Positions 31,040 to 40,100 of a stretch of 64,000 bases of DNA are shown piece by piece. Position numbers and translations under genes: made by a program. Where the stretch lies: NCBI RefSeq assembly GCF_000687715.1, contig NZ_JHXD01000014.1, positions 24,886 through 88,885 on the forward strand. Direction: 5' to 3'. How positions within the stretch are numbered: the stretch's first letter is position 1; the number at the start of each line of letters is the position of its first letter. The notes under the pieces are model-generated. The model had not been told where the DNA came from. It did not search any database and saw only the letters and a program-made list of their open reading frames with translations. This DNA is from Xylanibacter ruminicola Ga6B6. Its GTDB lineage: Bacteria; Bacteroidota; Bacteroidia; Bacteroidales; Bacteroidaceae.

Positions 31040-34000
31040 ATGAATTTCAACAAGTTATTGAAGTCGCTGTTTGGTGACAAATCCAGCCGCGACATGAAGC
31101 TTATCCAGCCACTCGTAGAGCAGGTGAAAGCTGTTTACCCCGAGGTACAGAAGCTGGATAACGATGCTTTGCGCCAGCGCACTAAGACACTGCAACTGCA
31201 AGTACAGAACTCTGCCCAGGAGCAGAAAGCCCGTATCGAAGAACTGAAGGCTACTATCGAGAACACTCCTATCGATGAGCGTGCCGATATCTTCGCTCAG
31301 ATCGATAAGATCGAGAAGGAAGTATTGGAGATTTACGAGCAGGCCCTGAATGAGGTAATGCCCGAGGTATTCGCCATTGTTAAGGAAACCGCACGCCGCT
31401 TTGCCGAGAACGAGGAGGTGGTAGTAACAGCTACCGATTTCGACCGTGAGTTGGCTGGCGATCCTAAGAAGGATTTTATTACCATCGATGGCGATAAGGC
31501 TATCTACCACAACCACTGGACTGCCGGTGGTAACGATCTGAAGTGGGAAATGGTACACTACGACGTGCAGTTGTTTGGTGGTGTTGTACTGCACCAGGGT
31601 AAAATTGCTGAGATGGCTACTGGTGAGGGTAAGACCCTGGTGGCTACCCTGCCTGTATTCCTGAACGCACTCACCGGTAACGGCGTACACGTGGTAACCG
31701 TGAACGACTATCTGGCTAAGCGTGACTCAGAGTGGATGGGTCCTCTTTATATGTTCCATGGCTTGAGCGTGGATTGTATCGATAAGCATCAGCCTAACTC
31801 TGAGGCCCGTCGTAAGGCTTATCAGGCTGATATCACCTTCGGTACCAACAACGAGTTCGGTTTCGACTATCTGCGTGATAACATGGCTGTATCGCCTGCC
31901 GATCTGGTACAGCGCGCACATAACTACGCCATCGTCGATGAGGTCGACTCAGTTTTGATCGACGATGCCCGTACACCTCTGATTATCTCTGGTCCAATCC
32001 CCAAGGGCGACGACCAGATGTTCGAGGAGTATCAGCCATTGGTTGAGAAGCTGGTAGGTGTTCAGCGTCAGTTGGCCACCCAGTATCTGGCCGACGCCAA
32101 GACCCTGATTACCGAGGGTAACAAACTGATGGAGGCTGGTAACAAGAAGGAAGCACAGGAGAAGCTGGATGCCGGTTTCCTGTCGCTCTACCGTTCGCAC
32201 AAGGCCATGCCTAAGAACAAGCCACTGATTAAGTTCCTCTCGGAGGAAGGTATCAAGGCTGGTATGCAGAATACCGAGAATATCTACATGGAGAACAACA
32301 ACCGCCGTATGCCTGAGTGTGTTGAGCCTCTGTACTTCGTGGTAGATGAGAAGATGAATAGCTGCGACCTTACCGATAAGGGTACTGCCTGGCTGGCTAA
32401 GCAGGTAAACGATAACGAGCTGTTTGTGCTGCCCGATATCACTACCGAGCTGTCGGCTCTCGAGGCTGAGACCGGACTCACCGATCAGGAGCGTCTGGAT
32501 AAGAAGGATGAGCTGATGAGCCACTACGCTGTACAGAGTGAGCGCGTGCACACCCTTCAGCAGCTGCTGAAGGCTTACTGCATGTTTAATAAGGACGACG
32601 AGTATGTGGTTATCGACGGCGAGGTTAAGATCGTTGACGAGCAGACTGGTCGTATCATGGAGGGTCGTCGCTGGAGCGACGGACTGCACCAGGCTGTTGA
32701 GGCCAAGGAGCACGTAAAGGTAGAGGCTGCTACACAGACATTCGCTACCATCACCCTGCAGAACTACTTCCGTATGTATCACAAGCTGTCGGGTATGACC
32801 GGTACCGCTTCAACCGAGGCTGGTGAGTTCTGGGATATCTACAAACTGGATGTGGTTGAGATTCCAACCAACCGTCCTGTAATCCGTAACGACCAGGACG
32901 ACCGCGTTTACAAGACCGCTCGCGAGAAGTACAAGGCTGTGATCGAGGAGGTTGTAAAGATGAGAAATCAGGGCCGTCCAACACTGATTGGTACTACATC
33001 GGTAGAGATATCAGAGTTGCTGAGCCGTATGCTTGATATGTATGTAAATCCTGAGACCGGTAAGCGCGAGGGTATCCCCCACCAGGTGCTGAATGCTAAG
33101 CTGCACCAGAAGGAGGCCGACATCGTAGCACTGGCCGGACAGAGCACCAACGGTAAGGGTGCCGTTACCATCGCCACCAACATGGCCGGTCGTGGTACCG
33201 ATATCAAGCTCTCGCCCGAGGTAAAGGCTGCCGGTGGTCTGGCTATCATCGGTACCGAGCGTCACGAGAGCCGTCGTGTTGACCGCCAGCTGCGTGGTCG
33301 TGCCGGACGTCAGGGTGACCCAGGTTCATCTGTATTCTACGTATCACTCGAGGATAAGCTGATGCGTCTGTTCGCCTCTGAGCGTATCGCCTCGGTGATG
33401 GACCGTCTGGGATTCAAGGATGGCGAGATGATCGAGAGTCCTATGATTTCAAAGAGCATCGAGCGCGCCCAGAAGAAGGTTGAGGAGAACAATTTCGGTA
33501 TCCGTAAGCGCCTGATTGAGTACGATGATGTGATGAACAAGCAGCGTACCGTTATTTACGAGAAGCGTCGCCACGCCCTGATGGGTGAGCGTATCGGTAT
33601 GGATATTGCCAACATTATCTGGGACCGCGTAGTAAATATTATCGAGAACTCTACCGATTACCAGAGCTGTAAGGAGGAGTTCCTGCACATCCTCTCGATG
33701 GAGGTACCTTTCAGCAGCGACGAGTATATGAACCAGCCACGCGAGGTTCTTACCGAGAATGCCTTCCAGGCTGCCATCGGTAACTTCAACCGCAAAACCG
33801 AGCGTATTCAGACCGTAGCCCAGCCTATCATCAAGCAGGTTTACGAGGCTCAGGGACAGATTTACGAGCGTATCATGGTGCCCATCACCGACGGTCGTAA
33901 GATGTACAACATCCCTTGCAACCTGAAGGAGGCTTACGAGAGCGACTGCAAGAGCATCGTGAAGGAGTTTGAGAAGAGCATCCTGCTGCACATCATCGAC

Positions 34001-34432
34001 GATAGCTGGAAGGAGAATTTGCGCCAGCTGGATGAGCTGAAGCACTCTGTACAGAATGCCAGCTACGAGCAGAAGGATCCACTGCTGATCTTTAAGCTTG
34101 AGAGTGCCAAGGTATGGGACGAGATGATTAATGATATGTACAACCGTATCTGCTCGATCCTGACACGTAGCGGTATCCCCGAGATGCAACAGCAGGTACA
34201 GGAGGCTGCCCCCGAGCAGCACACCGAGCGTCAGCAGTACGTGGAGACCAAGCAGAACGTTAGCGAGGAGCAGTTGGTTGACCGCAACCAGCAGGCCGCT
34301 GCACAGCACGACACACGTGCCCAGCAGAGCCACGAGCCCATCGTTAAGGATAAGCTGCCCGGACGTAATGATCCATGTCCCTGTGGATCAGGTAAGAAAT
34401 TTAAGAATTGTCACGGTAAAGGAATAGTATAA
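31040..34432 (+). CDS. secA: Preprotein translocase ATPase SecA
   Basis: 1130 residues, long as in Bacteroidetes SecA. Order: N-terminal part of NBD1 with a helical insertion about 45-95; Walker A in [32 protein letters not shown]; preprotein-binding and insertion segments (the lineage insertion is around 340-400); NBD2 with GTDIKL and [14 protein letters not shown]; helical scaffold; a Gln-rich linker; and a C-terminal zinc SEC-C motif ([16 protein letters not shown]). It drives secretion of unfolded proteins through SecYEG. It is first of a unit with the ABC ATPase 7 bases downstream. Confidence 0.97.
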   Translation: MNFNKLLKSLFGDKSSRDMKLIQPLVEQVKAVYPEVQKLDNDALRQRTKTLQLQVQNSAQEQKARIEELKATIENTPIDERADIFAQIDKIEKEVLEIYEQALNEVMPEVFAIVKETARRFAENEEVVVTATDFDRELAGDPKKDFITIDGDKAIYHNHWTAGGNDLKWEMVHYDVQLFGGVVLHQGKIAEMATGEGKTLVATLPVFLNALTGNGVHVVTVNDYLAKRDSEWMGPLYMFHGLSVDCIDKHQPNSEARRKAYQADITFGTNNEFGFDYLRDNMAVSPADLVQRAHNYAIVDEVDSVLIDDARTPLIISGPIPKGDDQMFEEYQPLVEKLVGVQRQLATQYLADAKTLITEGNKLMEAGNKKEAQEKLDAGFLSLYRSHKAMPKNKPLIKFLSEEGIKAGMQNTENIYMENNNRRMPECVEPLYFVVDEKMNSCDLTDKGTAWLAKQVNDNELFVLPDITTELSALEAETGLTDQERLDKKDELMSHYAVQSERVHTLQQLLKAYCMFNKDDEYVVIDGEVKIVDEQTGRIMEGRRWSDGLHQAVEAKEHVKVEAATQTFATITLQNYFRMYHKLSGMTGTASTEAGEFWDIYKLDVVEIPTNRPVIRNDQDDRVYKTAREKYKAVIEEVVKMRNQGRPTLIGTTSVEISELLSRMLDMYVNPETGKREGIPHQVLNAKLHQKEADIVALAGQSTNGKGAVTIATNMAGRGTDIKLSPEVKAAGGLAIIGTERHESRRVDRQLRGRAGRQGDPGSSVFYVSLEDKLMRLFASERIASVMDRLGFKDGEMIESPMISKSIERAQKKVEENNFGIRKRLIEYDDVMNKQRTVIYEKRRHALMGERIGMDIANIIWDRVVNIIENSTDYQSCKEEFLHILSMEVPFSSDEYMNQPREVLTENAFQAAIGNFNRKTERIQTVAQPIIKQVYEAQGQIYERIMVPITDGRKMYNIPCNLKEAYESDCKSIVKEFEKSILLHIIDDSWKENLRQLDELKHSVQNASYEQKDPLLIFKLESAKVWDEMINDMYNRICSILTRSGIPEMQQQVQEAAPEQHTERQQYVETKQNVSEEQLVDRNQQAAAQHDTRAQQSHEPIVKDKLPGRNDPCPCGSGKKFKNCHGKGIV

Positions 34433-34439
34433 TAAGATT

Positions 34440-35141
34440 ATGATTACAATCAACCATTTGAAGAAGGCGTTTGGCAACACCGTTGCCTGCGACATTGAAC
34501 AGTTCAAAATCAACGACGGCGAGATTCTCGGCCTCGTAGGTAACAATGGTGCAGGTAAGACCACGCTCTTCCGCATGCTGTTAGACCTGCTGAAACCCGA
34601 TGAGGGTGATGTAGCACTCGACGGCATCAACCCCGCCCAGAGCGAGGAATGGAAGGCCGCTACAGGCTCGTATATCGACGAGGGGTTCCTCATTGATTTC
34701 CTCACACCCGAGGAGTACTTCGCATTTATCGGTAAGATTACTGATAAAACGCAGGAAGAGGTTGACGAGCGACTGAAGGACTTTGAGAAGTTCGCTGCCG
34801 GTGAGATTTTCGGACAGAAAAAACTGATTCGTAACCTCTCGGCAGGTAACAAACAGAAGGTAGGTATCATCTCTGCCCTGTTTAATAACCCTAAGCTGGT
34901 GATTCTCGATGAGCCATTCAACTTCCTCGATCCTTCGAGCCAGAACACGCTGAAGCATGTGCTTACAGAGTACAATAAGCGTACTGGCGCTACTATTCTG
35001 GTTTCGAGTCATAACCTGGCACACACCATCGACATCTCTACACGCATTGCGCTGCTGGAGAAAGGACACATCGTTCGCGATCTGGCCAATGCCGACGGAA
35101 GTGCACGTGCCGAACTCGAAAATTACTTTGAGACAGAATAA
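34440..35141 (+). CDS. ABC transporter ATP-binding protein
   Basis: 233 residues, a stand-alone ATPase: Walker A GNNGAGKTT near residue 36, Q-loop area (AATGSYIDEGF), signature LSAGNKQKVG (a departure from LSGGQ), Walker B LVILDEPF, D-loop, and switch His in VSSHNL. It resembles the ATPases of ABC-2 exporters (multidrug or gliding-type). No permease gene is adjacent; the next genes are feoAB, and secA precedes it. The membrane partner is therefore elsewhere, or the protein acts as a soluble ATPase. Confidence 0.87.
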   Translation: MITINHLKKAFGNTVACDIEQFKINDGEILGLVGNNGAGKTTLFRMLLDLLKPDEGDVALDGINPAQSEEWKAATGSYIDEGFLIDFLTPEEYFAFIGKITDKTQEEVDERLKDFEKFAAGEIFGQKKLIRNLSAGNKQKVGIISALFNNPKLVILDEPFNFLDPSSQNTLKHVLTEYNKRTGATILVSSHNLAHTIDISTRIALLEKGHIVRDLANADGSARAELENYFETE

Positions 35142-35167
35142 CCTATCATCATTTTTAGGTATTTTAT

Positions 35168-35208
35168 AAAAACTTGCGACCTTTGCAATCGGGTTGCAAG
35201 TTTTTTTT
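35168..35208 (+). terminator. Terminator after the ABC ATPase gene
   Basis: AAAAACTTGC (35168-35177) pairs with GCAAGTTTTT (35196-35205); an inner TGCAA/TTGCA hairpin is an alternative. A T8 tract follows. The feoAB -7 element begins 3 bases later. Confidence 0.65.
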
Positions 35209-35210
35209 CG

Positions 35211-35218
35211 TACCTTTG
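35211..35218 (+). promoter_or_regulatory. -7 element of feoAB
   Basis: TACCTTTG followed by CACTC, 19 bases before the ATG at 35238. No good -33; the terminator occupies that space. I see no clear Fur box. Confidence 0.5.
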
Positions 35219-35237
35219 CACTCAAAATAAATAAGTT

Positions 35238-37661
35238 ATGAAACTGTCGGAACTGAAAACAGGCGAAAAAGGTATAATAGTTAAGGTGCTGGGACACGGC
35301 GGATTCCGTAAGCGCATCATCGAAATGGGTTTTATTCGTGGTCAGGAAGTTGAGGTATTGCTTAACGCCCCACTGCAGGATCCCGTGAAATATAAGCTGA
35401 TGGGTTACGAGGTAAGTCTGCGTCATCAGGAGGCCGATAACATCGAGGTGGTTTCGGCTGATACCCCATTCGAGGCTACTACCTTTATCCTGAATACCGA
35501 GCATAATCATCACGAGCATCATCACCATGAGGATGATTATATCCGTCACGAGGCCATGAAGGAGCGCCGTACCATCAACGTAGCGCTGGTGGGCAATCCT
35601 AACTGCGGTAAGACCTCGCTGTTCAACTATGCATCGGGTGCCCACGGCCATGTGGGTAACTACAGCGGTGTAACGGTTGATGCCACCGAGGCTCATGCAT
35701 CGATGTTCGGTTACGAGTTTAACCTGACCGACCTGCCTGGTACTTACTCGCTCTCATGCTATTCGCCCGAGGAACTGTACGTTCGTCAGCATCTGACAGA
35801 AAAGATGCCCGATGTGGTGATTAACGTCATCGACTCGTCGAACCTGGAGCGTAACCTGTATCTTACCACTCAGCTGGTGGATATGAACATACGTATGGTT
35901 TGCGCGCTGAACATGTACGACGAGTTTGAGCGCCGTGGCGACCAGATAAACCTTGATACGTTGAGCATGCTGTTTGGTATGCCAATGATTCCTACATCGT
36001 TTAAGAGCGGACAAGGTGTAAAGGATCTGTTCCGTGCCGTAATTCAGGTATATGAGGGCACCAGCAAGTTCTCACGACATCTGCATATCAACTACGGTCA
36101 TGAGATCGAGGACGGTATCTCGCATATCCAGAAGTACCTAAAGGACGATGAGCATATCACTCAGCACTACTCTACCCGATACCTGTCGCTGAAGCTCCTG
36201 GAGCACGACAGTCAGGTACTGGAATACCTGGGCAACCACATGGCTGGCGAGCAGCGCATTCAGGACTTCCGTAACCTGACGACCGAGCGCGATAAGGCTT
36301 CGGCCCGTGTAAAGGAAGAAACAGGTAACGACAGCGAAACGGCCATTATGGACGCCAAATACGGCTTTATTAACGGTGCCCTGAAAGAGGCCGCATATAA
36401 GACCGGACACAAGAAGGATACCTATAAAACCACGCATAAGATTGATGGATTGCTATCGCATAAGTATCTGGGATTCCCCATCTTCTTCTTCCTGCTTTAT
36501 ATCATGTTCCAAACCACCTTTACACTCGGTCAGTACCCTATGGACTGGATTGAGGAAGGCGTGCAATGGTTAGGCGATAAGATTAGCGAAGGCATGAACG
36601 ATGGTCCGCTGAAGGCCATGCTGGTAGATGGTGTCATTGGCGGTGTGGGATCGGTGATTGTATTCCTGCCGCAGATTCTGATACTTTACTTCTTCATCTC
36701 GCTGATGGAGGATTCGGGTTATATGGCACGTGCAGCCTTTATCATGGATAAGCTGATGCACAAGATGGGACTGCACGGCAAATCGTTTATTCCGCTCATT
36801 ATGGGCTTTGGCTGTAATGTTCCTGCTGTGATGGCTACACGTACCATCGAGAGCCGTCGCTCGCGTATCATCACCATGATGATTCTGCCGTTTATGAGTT
36901 GTTCGGCCCGTCTGCCTATCTATATTATGATAGCTGGTACCTTCTTCTCGTTACAGTACCGCTCTTGGGTATTGCTGTCGCTCTATGCCATCGGTATCGT
37001 GGTGTCGGTAGTTGTCAGCAAAATCTTCTCATCGCTCGTAATAAAGGGCGAGGACACGCCATTTGTAATGGAGCTGCCTCCTTATCGCTGGCCAACACCA
37101 AAGGCCATCTGGCGCCATACCTGGGAGAAAGGTAAGGAATACCTGAAGAAAATGGGAGGTATTATTCTGGTGGCCAGTATTATTGTATGGGCATTGGGCT
37201 ACTTCCCACATAGCGAGGACCTGCCACGCGAACAGCAGCAGGAGCAGAGCTATATCGGACGCATGGGTAAAACCATCGAGCCCATCTTCACCCCACAGGG
37301 CTTTAACTGGAAACTGGATGTTTCGCTGTTGGCTGGTGTAGGTGCCAAGGAGATTGTGGCTTCTACCATCGGCGTACTGTATAGCGGTGACGACAGCTTT
37401 GGCGATGATGACAGCTTTAGTGACGATACCGAAAAGTACACCCGTCTGCGCCAGATGATGCTGAACGAGGGTATTACCCCAATGGCAGCCTATGCCTACC
37501 TGATATTTATTCTGCTGTACTTCCCCTGTATAGCTACCATTGCCGCCATCAAGCACGAAACAGGTTCATGGCGCTGGGCCAGCTTTGCTGCCGTTTACAC
37601 CACTGTGGTGGCTTGGATAGCCAGTATGCTGGTGTTCCAGATTGGTAGTTTGCTGATATAA
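35238..37661 (+). CDS. feoB: Fused FeoA-FeoB ferrous iron transporter
   Basis: 807 residues. Residues 1-80 are a FeoA SH3-like domain (MKLSELKTGEKGIIVKVLGH; HRQ-type EVSLRHQEADNIEVV). A His-rich linker follows at about 90-103 (HNHHEHHHHEDD). Then the FeoB G domain: G1 GNPNCGKTSL, switch I region (YSGVTVDAT), G3 DLPGTY, G4 NMYD; a GDI helical region; and 10-11 membrane segments from about 405, with the gate motif GFGCNVPAVMATRTIE. It takes up Fe2+ across the inner membrane. FeoA-FeoB fusion is common in Bacteroidetes. The His-rich segment may bind metal. Confidence 0.95.
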   Translation: MKLSELKTGEKGIIVKVLGHGGFRKRIIEMGFIRGQEVEVLLNAPLQDPVKYKLMGYEVSLRHQEADNIEVVSADTPFEATTFILNTEHNHHEHHHHEDDYIRHEAMKERRTINVALVGNPNCGKTSLFNYASGAHGHVGNYSGVTVDATEAHASMFGYEFNLTDLPGTYSLSCYSPEELYVRQHLTEKMPDVVINVIDSSNLERNLYLTTQLVDMNIRMVCALNMYDEFERRGDQINLDTLSMLFGMPMIPTSFKSGQGVKDLFRAVIQVYEGTSKFSRHLHINYGHEIEDGISHIQKYLKDDEHITQHYSTRYLSLKLLEHDSQVLEYLGNHMAGEQRIQDFRNLTTERDKASARVKEETGNDSETAIMDAKYGFINGALKEAAYKTGHKKDTYKTTHKIDGLLSHKYLGFPIFFFLLYIMFQTTFTLGQYPMDWIEEGVQWLGDKISEGMNDGPLKAMLVDGVIGGVGSVIVFLPQILILYFFISLMEDSGYMARAAFIMDKLMHKMGLHGKSFIPLIMGFGCNVPAVMATRTIESRRSRIITMMILPFMSCSARLPIYIMIAGTFFSLQYRSWVLLSLYAIGIVVSVVVSKIFSSLVIKGEDTPFVMELPPYRWPTPKAIWRHTWEKGKEYLKKMGGIILVASIIVWALGYFPHSEDLPREQQQEQSYIGRMGKTIEPIFTPQGFNWKLDVSLLAGVGAKEIVASTIGVLYSGDDSFGDDDSFSDDTEKYTRLRQMMLNEGITPMAAYAYLIFILLYFPCIATIAAIKHETGSWRWASFAAVYTTVVAWIASMLVFQIGSLLI

Positions 37662-37671
37662 GCAGAATAAA

Positions 37672-37703
37672 TTTGGTACTTTCGATATTTCTTTGTATCT
37701 TTG
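37672..37703 (+). promoter_or_regulatory. Promoter of the GH43 gene
   Basis: TTTG at 37672-37675, 20 bp, TATCTTTG at 37696-37703. The in-frame ATG at 37673 lies in the promoter, so translation starts at 37730. Confidence 0.7.
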
Positions 37704-37729
37704 TCGCCGTTAAAACAATTTTACTAACG

Positions 37730-38797
37730 ATGAAGAAAAGATTACATTGGTTATTGGCAGCACTCTTGCTGGGCACGCCAAGCATCGGCTATGCCCAGAA
37801 AGGAAATCTGCAGAAAGGTGACTATGGATTCCTGTATTGTCACATGAACGATCATGGGCGCGCATGGACAGCCTATGCCTTGAGTCGCGATGGTTTTCAT
37901 TATAACGACCTGCTGAACGGCGACTCTATCTTCAGCGATGCTGAGCATGCCCGTATCGAAGGCGCTACACGCGATGCTTACATCTGTCGTAAGCACGATG
38001 GCAAAGGCTACCTGATGGTATGCACCGATATGAACGTAGGTGCTCGCGATCGTCTGGGTAAGGTAGAAACTTGGGATAACTACGGTATTGACCTGCTGCG
38101 TAGCGACGACCTGATTCACTGGAAGTCGGTAACATTCGACTATCGTAAGGGAACACAGATATTCTCTGATCCTGACGCTCCCAGTGTGTACAAGAACTGG
38201 AGTACCATCAACCGCGTATGGGCACCACAGATAGTATGGGACGAGGATTATGTATGGCCTAACGGCAAGAAGGGTGGTTATATGGTTTACTACTCGATGC
38301 GTAACCGTGGCGAGGACCAGTACGACCGCATGTACTACTCGTATGCCGACGAAACTTTTACCACACTCACTCAGCCTAAGCTGCTGTTCGATTGGGGCTA
38401 TGCCACCATCGATGCTGATATCAACTGGGTTGAGGCCGACCAGAAGTGGCACATGATGATTAAGAAAGAAGGTGGTAAGGCCGGTTTGTTTACCGCTACA
38501 GCACCTACGCTTACAGGACCATGGAGTGAGCCTGTAGAGGACGATTATGTGAACTTTGAGGGTAATAAGAGCTGTGAGGGTGTAAGTGCCTTCCAGTTGC
38601 CTGGACAGAAGACTTGGGTGATTGCTTACATTGAGTACTCATCACACCCACGTAACTACCGTCTGTGTCTGGCCGATGAGCACATGCGTAATTTCCACTC
38701 ACCCCGTAATATCGAGGGTGTGAAAGCACCTCAGCACGGATCGTTTATGCGCCTGACTAAGAAGGAGTACAAACGACTGGAGAAACTGCTGAAGTAA
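37730..38797 (+). CDS. Exported GH43-like glycoside hydrolase
   Basis: 355 residues with a signal peptide (about 22 residues ending GYAQ). Five-bladed propeller features of GH43: an N-terminal blade (YGFLYCHMNDHGRAWTAYAL), DAYICRKHDGKGYLMVC, RVWAPQIVWDEDYVW (the usual WAPxIxxD element), and DINWVEADQKWHMMIKKEGG. Family members release arabinose or xylose from plant or other glycans. Specificity cannot be read here. No SusC/D pair is adjacent, so it is not part of an obvious polysaccharide locus. Confidence 0.78.
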   Translation: MKKRLHWLLAALLLGTPSIGYAQKGNLQKGDYGFLYCHMNDHGRAWTAYALSRDGFHYNDLLNGDSIFSDAEHARIEGATRDAYICRKHDGKGYLMVCTDMNVGARDRLGKVETWDNYGIDLLRSDDLIHWKSVTFDYRKGTQIFSDPDAPSVYKNWSTINRVWAPQIVWDEDYVWPNGKKGGYMVYYSMRNRGEDQYDRMYYSYADETFTTLTQPKLLFDWGYATIDADINWVEADQKWHMMIKKEGGKAGLFTATAPTLTGPWSEPVEDDYVNFEGNKSCEGVSAFQLPGQKTWVIAYIEYSSHPRNYRLCLADEHMRNFHSPRNIEGVKAPQHGSFMRLTKKEYKRLEKLLK

Positions 38798-38803
38798 TCG
38801 TTG

Positions 38804-39391
38804 TTATCCGAATACAAAACGTAACGAGGCGTACAGCTGGATAGCAAAAATATAGATAATAATCAGGGAGGAGCCCTGACGTAAACCATAGGAGAGGATG
38901 TCGAGCACATCTTCTCCTTTTTGTTTGTTACCCGAGATGATACCATACACCACCGAGAACAACGTTACGCCAAAGCAAATGATAGGCACCAGACCACGAC
39001 TGAATGCCGATGGAAAAAGATGTCCGCTGAACGACAGAAGTATGGCGTGGGGCATCAAGGTAAGCATGGAGATAACCAAGGCGTAGAACACCATAAATAC
39101 GATGGCTACACGCAGTGCCAGACGATTGCGGAACGATGCCTCGCCCTTAGCGGTGAAATGCCGTAGCACCCCACTCTGCTTTAAGCTACCGCCAGCAATG
39201 AGTGCTAACAGTAGCCAAGCCAACAGTGGATTGGCAATGATGTTGGAGAACCCGCCAAAGAACCAGCGTATGCCCTCAGATGAGAGCATAGAGCGTACAC
39301 CTTCGATACGGGCTGCTGATAGCAACCACGACACGATGACCAGTACACACTCGGCCACCAACAACCCCATGCATACACGACTACTCTTCAT
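38804..39391 (-). CDS. Integral membrane protein, AbgT-like
   Basis: 195 residues from the ATG at 39391, which overlaps the end of the response-regulator gene by 11 bases (a longer upstream frame would overlap more). Five to six hydrophobic helices. GIRWFFGGFSNIIANPLLAWLLLALIAGGSLKQSG resembles in pattern the N-terminal part of AbgT-type transporters, but the protein is under half their length. It is probably co-transcribed with the two-component genes. Convergent with the GH43 gene, 6 bases apart. Function unknown. Confidence 0.55.
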   Translation of the reverse strand: MKSSRVCMGLLVAECVLVIVSWLLSAARIEGVRSMLSSEGIRWFFGGFSNIIANPLLAWLLLALIAGGSLKQSGVLRHFTAKGEASFRNRLALRVAIVFMVFYALVISMLTLMPHAILLSFSGHLFPSAFSRGLVPIICFGVTLFSVVYGIISGNKQKGEDVLDILSYGLRQGSSLIIIYIFAIQLYASLRFVFG

Positions 39392-40100
39392 CGGCTTCGA
39401 GATTATCGATATCCAGAATACGAAGTTCCAAAGCACGTACCACCAGACGGGTGGCGTTGATTCCGCTGGCACCCTCGGGGAACAGCTTCTGAATCAACTC
39501 GTTCTGACGCTTTTCGAGGCTCTTCACACCAAAAGGCATGCCACGCAGGTTGGTAATCTGCTCCTTGGTAAATCCTAAGGCCAGATGGCGCAGGAATCGC
39601 TCGTCGTACTCGTCGATCTCGTAGTTTACAAGAGCCTCCTGCTTAACCAGTTCGCCACTAACGGCACGCTTAAAGCGCTCTACAATCTTTTCGAGGATAG
39701 GCTCGTTGAATACCAACTGCTTGCCATCCATTACGGCCGATACATCGCGGCGTGTAAGAAGCTCGCCAGTTTTCAGGATGATACCATCGGCACCGGCATC
39801 GAGCACATCTACCCACAGTTTCTCGTTCAGTATCTCGCCTGTAAATATCAGTACCTTTACATCGGGATGAACCTCCTTGGTGTGGCGGCAAATCTCTACA
39901 CCTACGGTAGTAGAACCACCCAGACCCAAATCGAGCAGCACCAGGTCGGGCTTCTGCTGCTTGATGAGGCGCCAGTAGGCCTGCTCGTTCTCGGCTGTTC
40001 CAATTACTTCGGCCTCGGGAATATCACTCTTCACGATGCCAAGGGTGCCCTTGAGCTCCAGGGGCACATCTTCTACTATTATTACTTTGAAATTTTCCAT
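39381..40100 (-). CDS. Response regulator (REC plus helix-turn-helix-like output)
   Basis: 239 residues from the ATG at 40100. REC domain 1-125: VIIVEDVPLEL with acidic pocket, phospho-acceptor Asp in PDLVLLDLGLGG, Thr in LIFTGE, Lys in ILKTGELL. The C-terminal 80 residues (FLRHLALGFTKEQITNLRGM, then GVKSLEKRQNELIQKLFPEG) look like a LuxR/NarL-type DNA-binding helix-turn-helix. The start overlaps the end of the sensor-kinase gene by 19 bases; the two form a cognate pair. Confidence 0.87.
   Translation of the reverse strand: MENFKVIIVEDVPLELKGTLGIVKSDIPEAEVIGTAENEQAYWRLIKQQKPDLVLLDLGLGGSTTVGVEICRHTKEVHPDVKVLIFTGEILNEKLWVDVLDAGADGIILKTGELLTRRDVSAVMDGKQLVFNEPILEKIVERFKRAVSGELVKQEALVNYEIDEYDERFLRHLALGFTKEQITNLRGMPFGVKSLEKRQNELIQKLFPEGASGINATRLVVRALELRILDIDNLEADEE

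Noticed and set aside
34581..35696. A 371-codon open frame on the minus strand
   Set aside because: Opposite the ABC ATPase and feoAB genes, without a promoter or family marks; treated as a shadow, as are the frames at 4298-5254 and 33449-34333.
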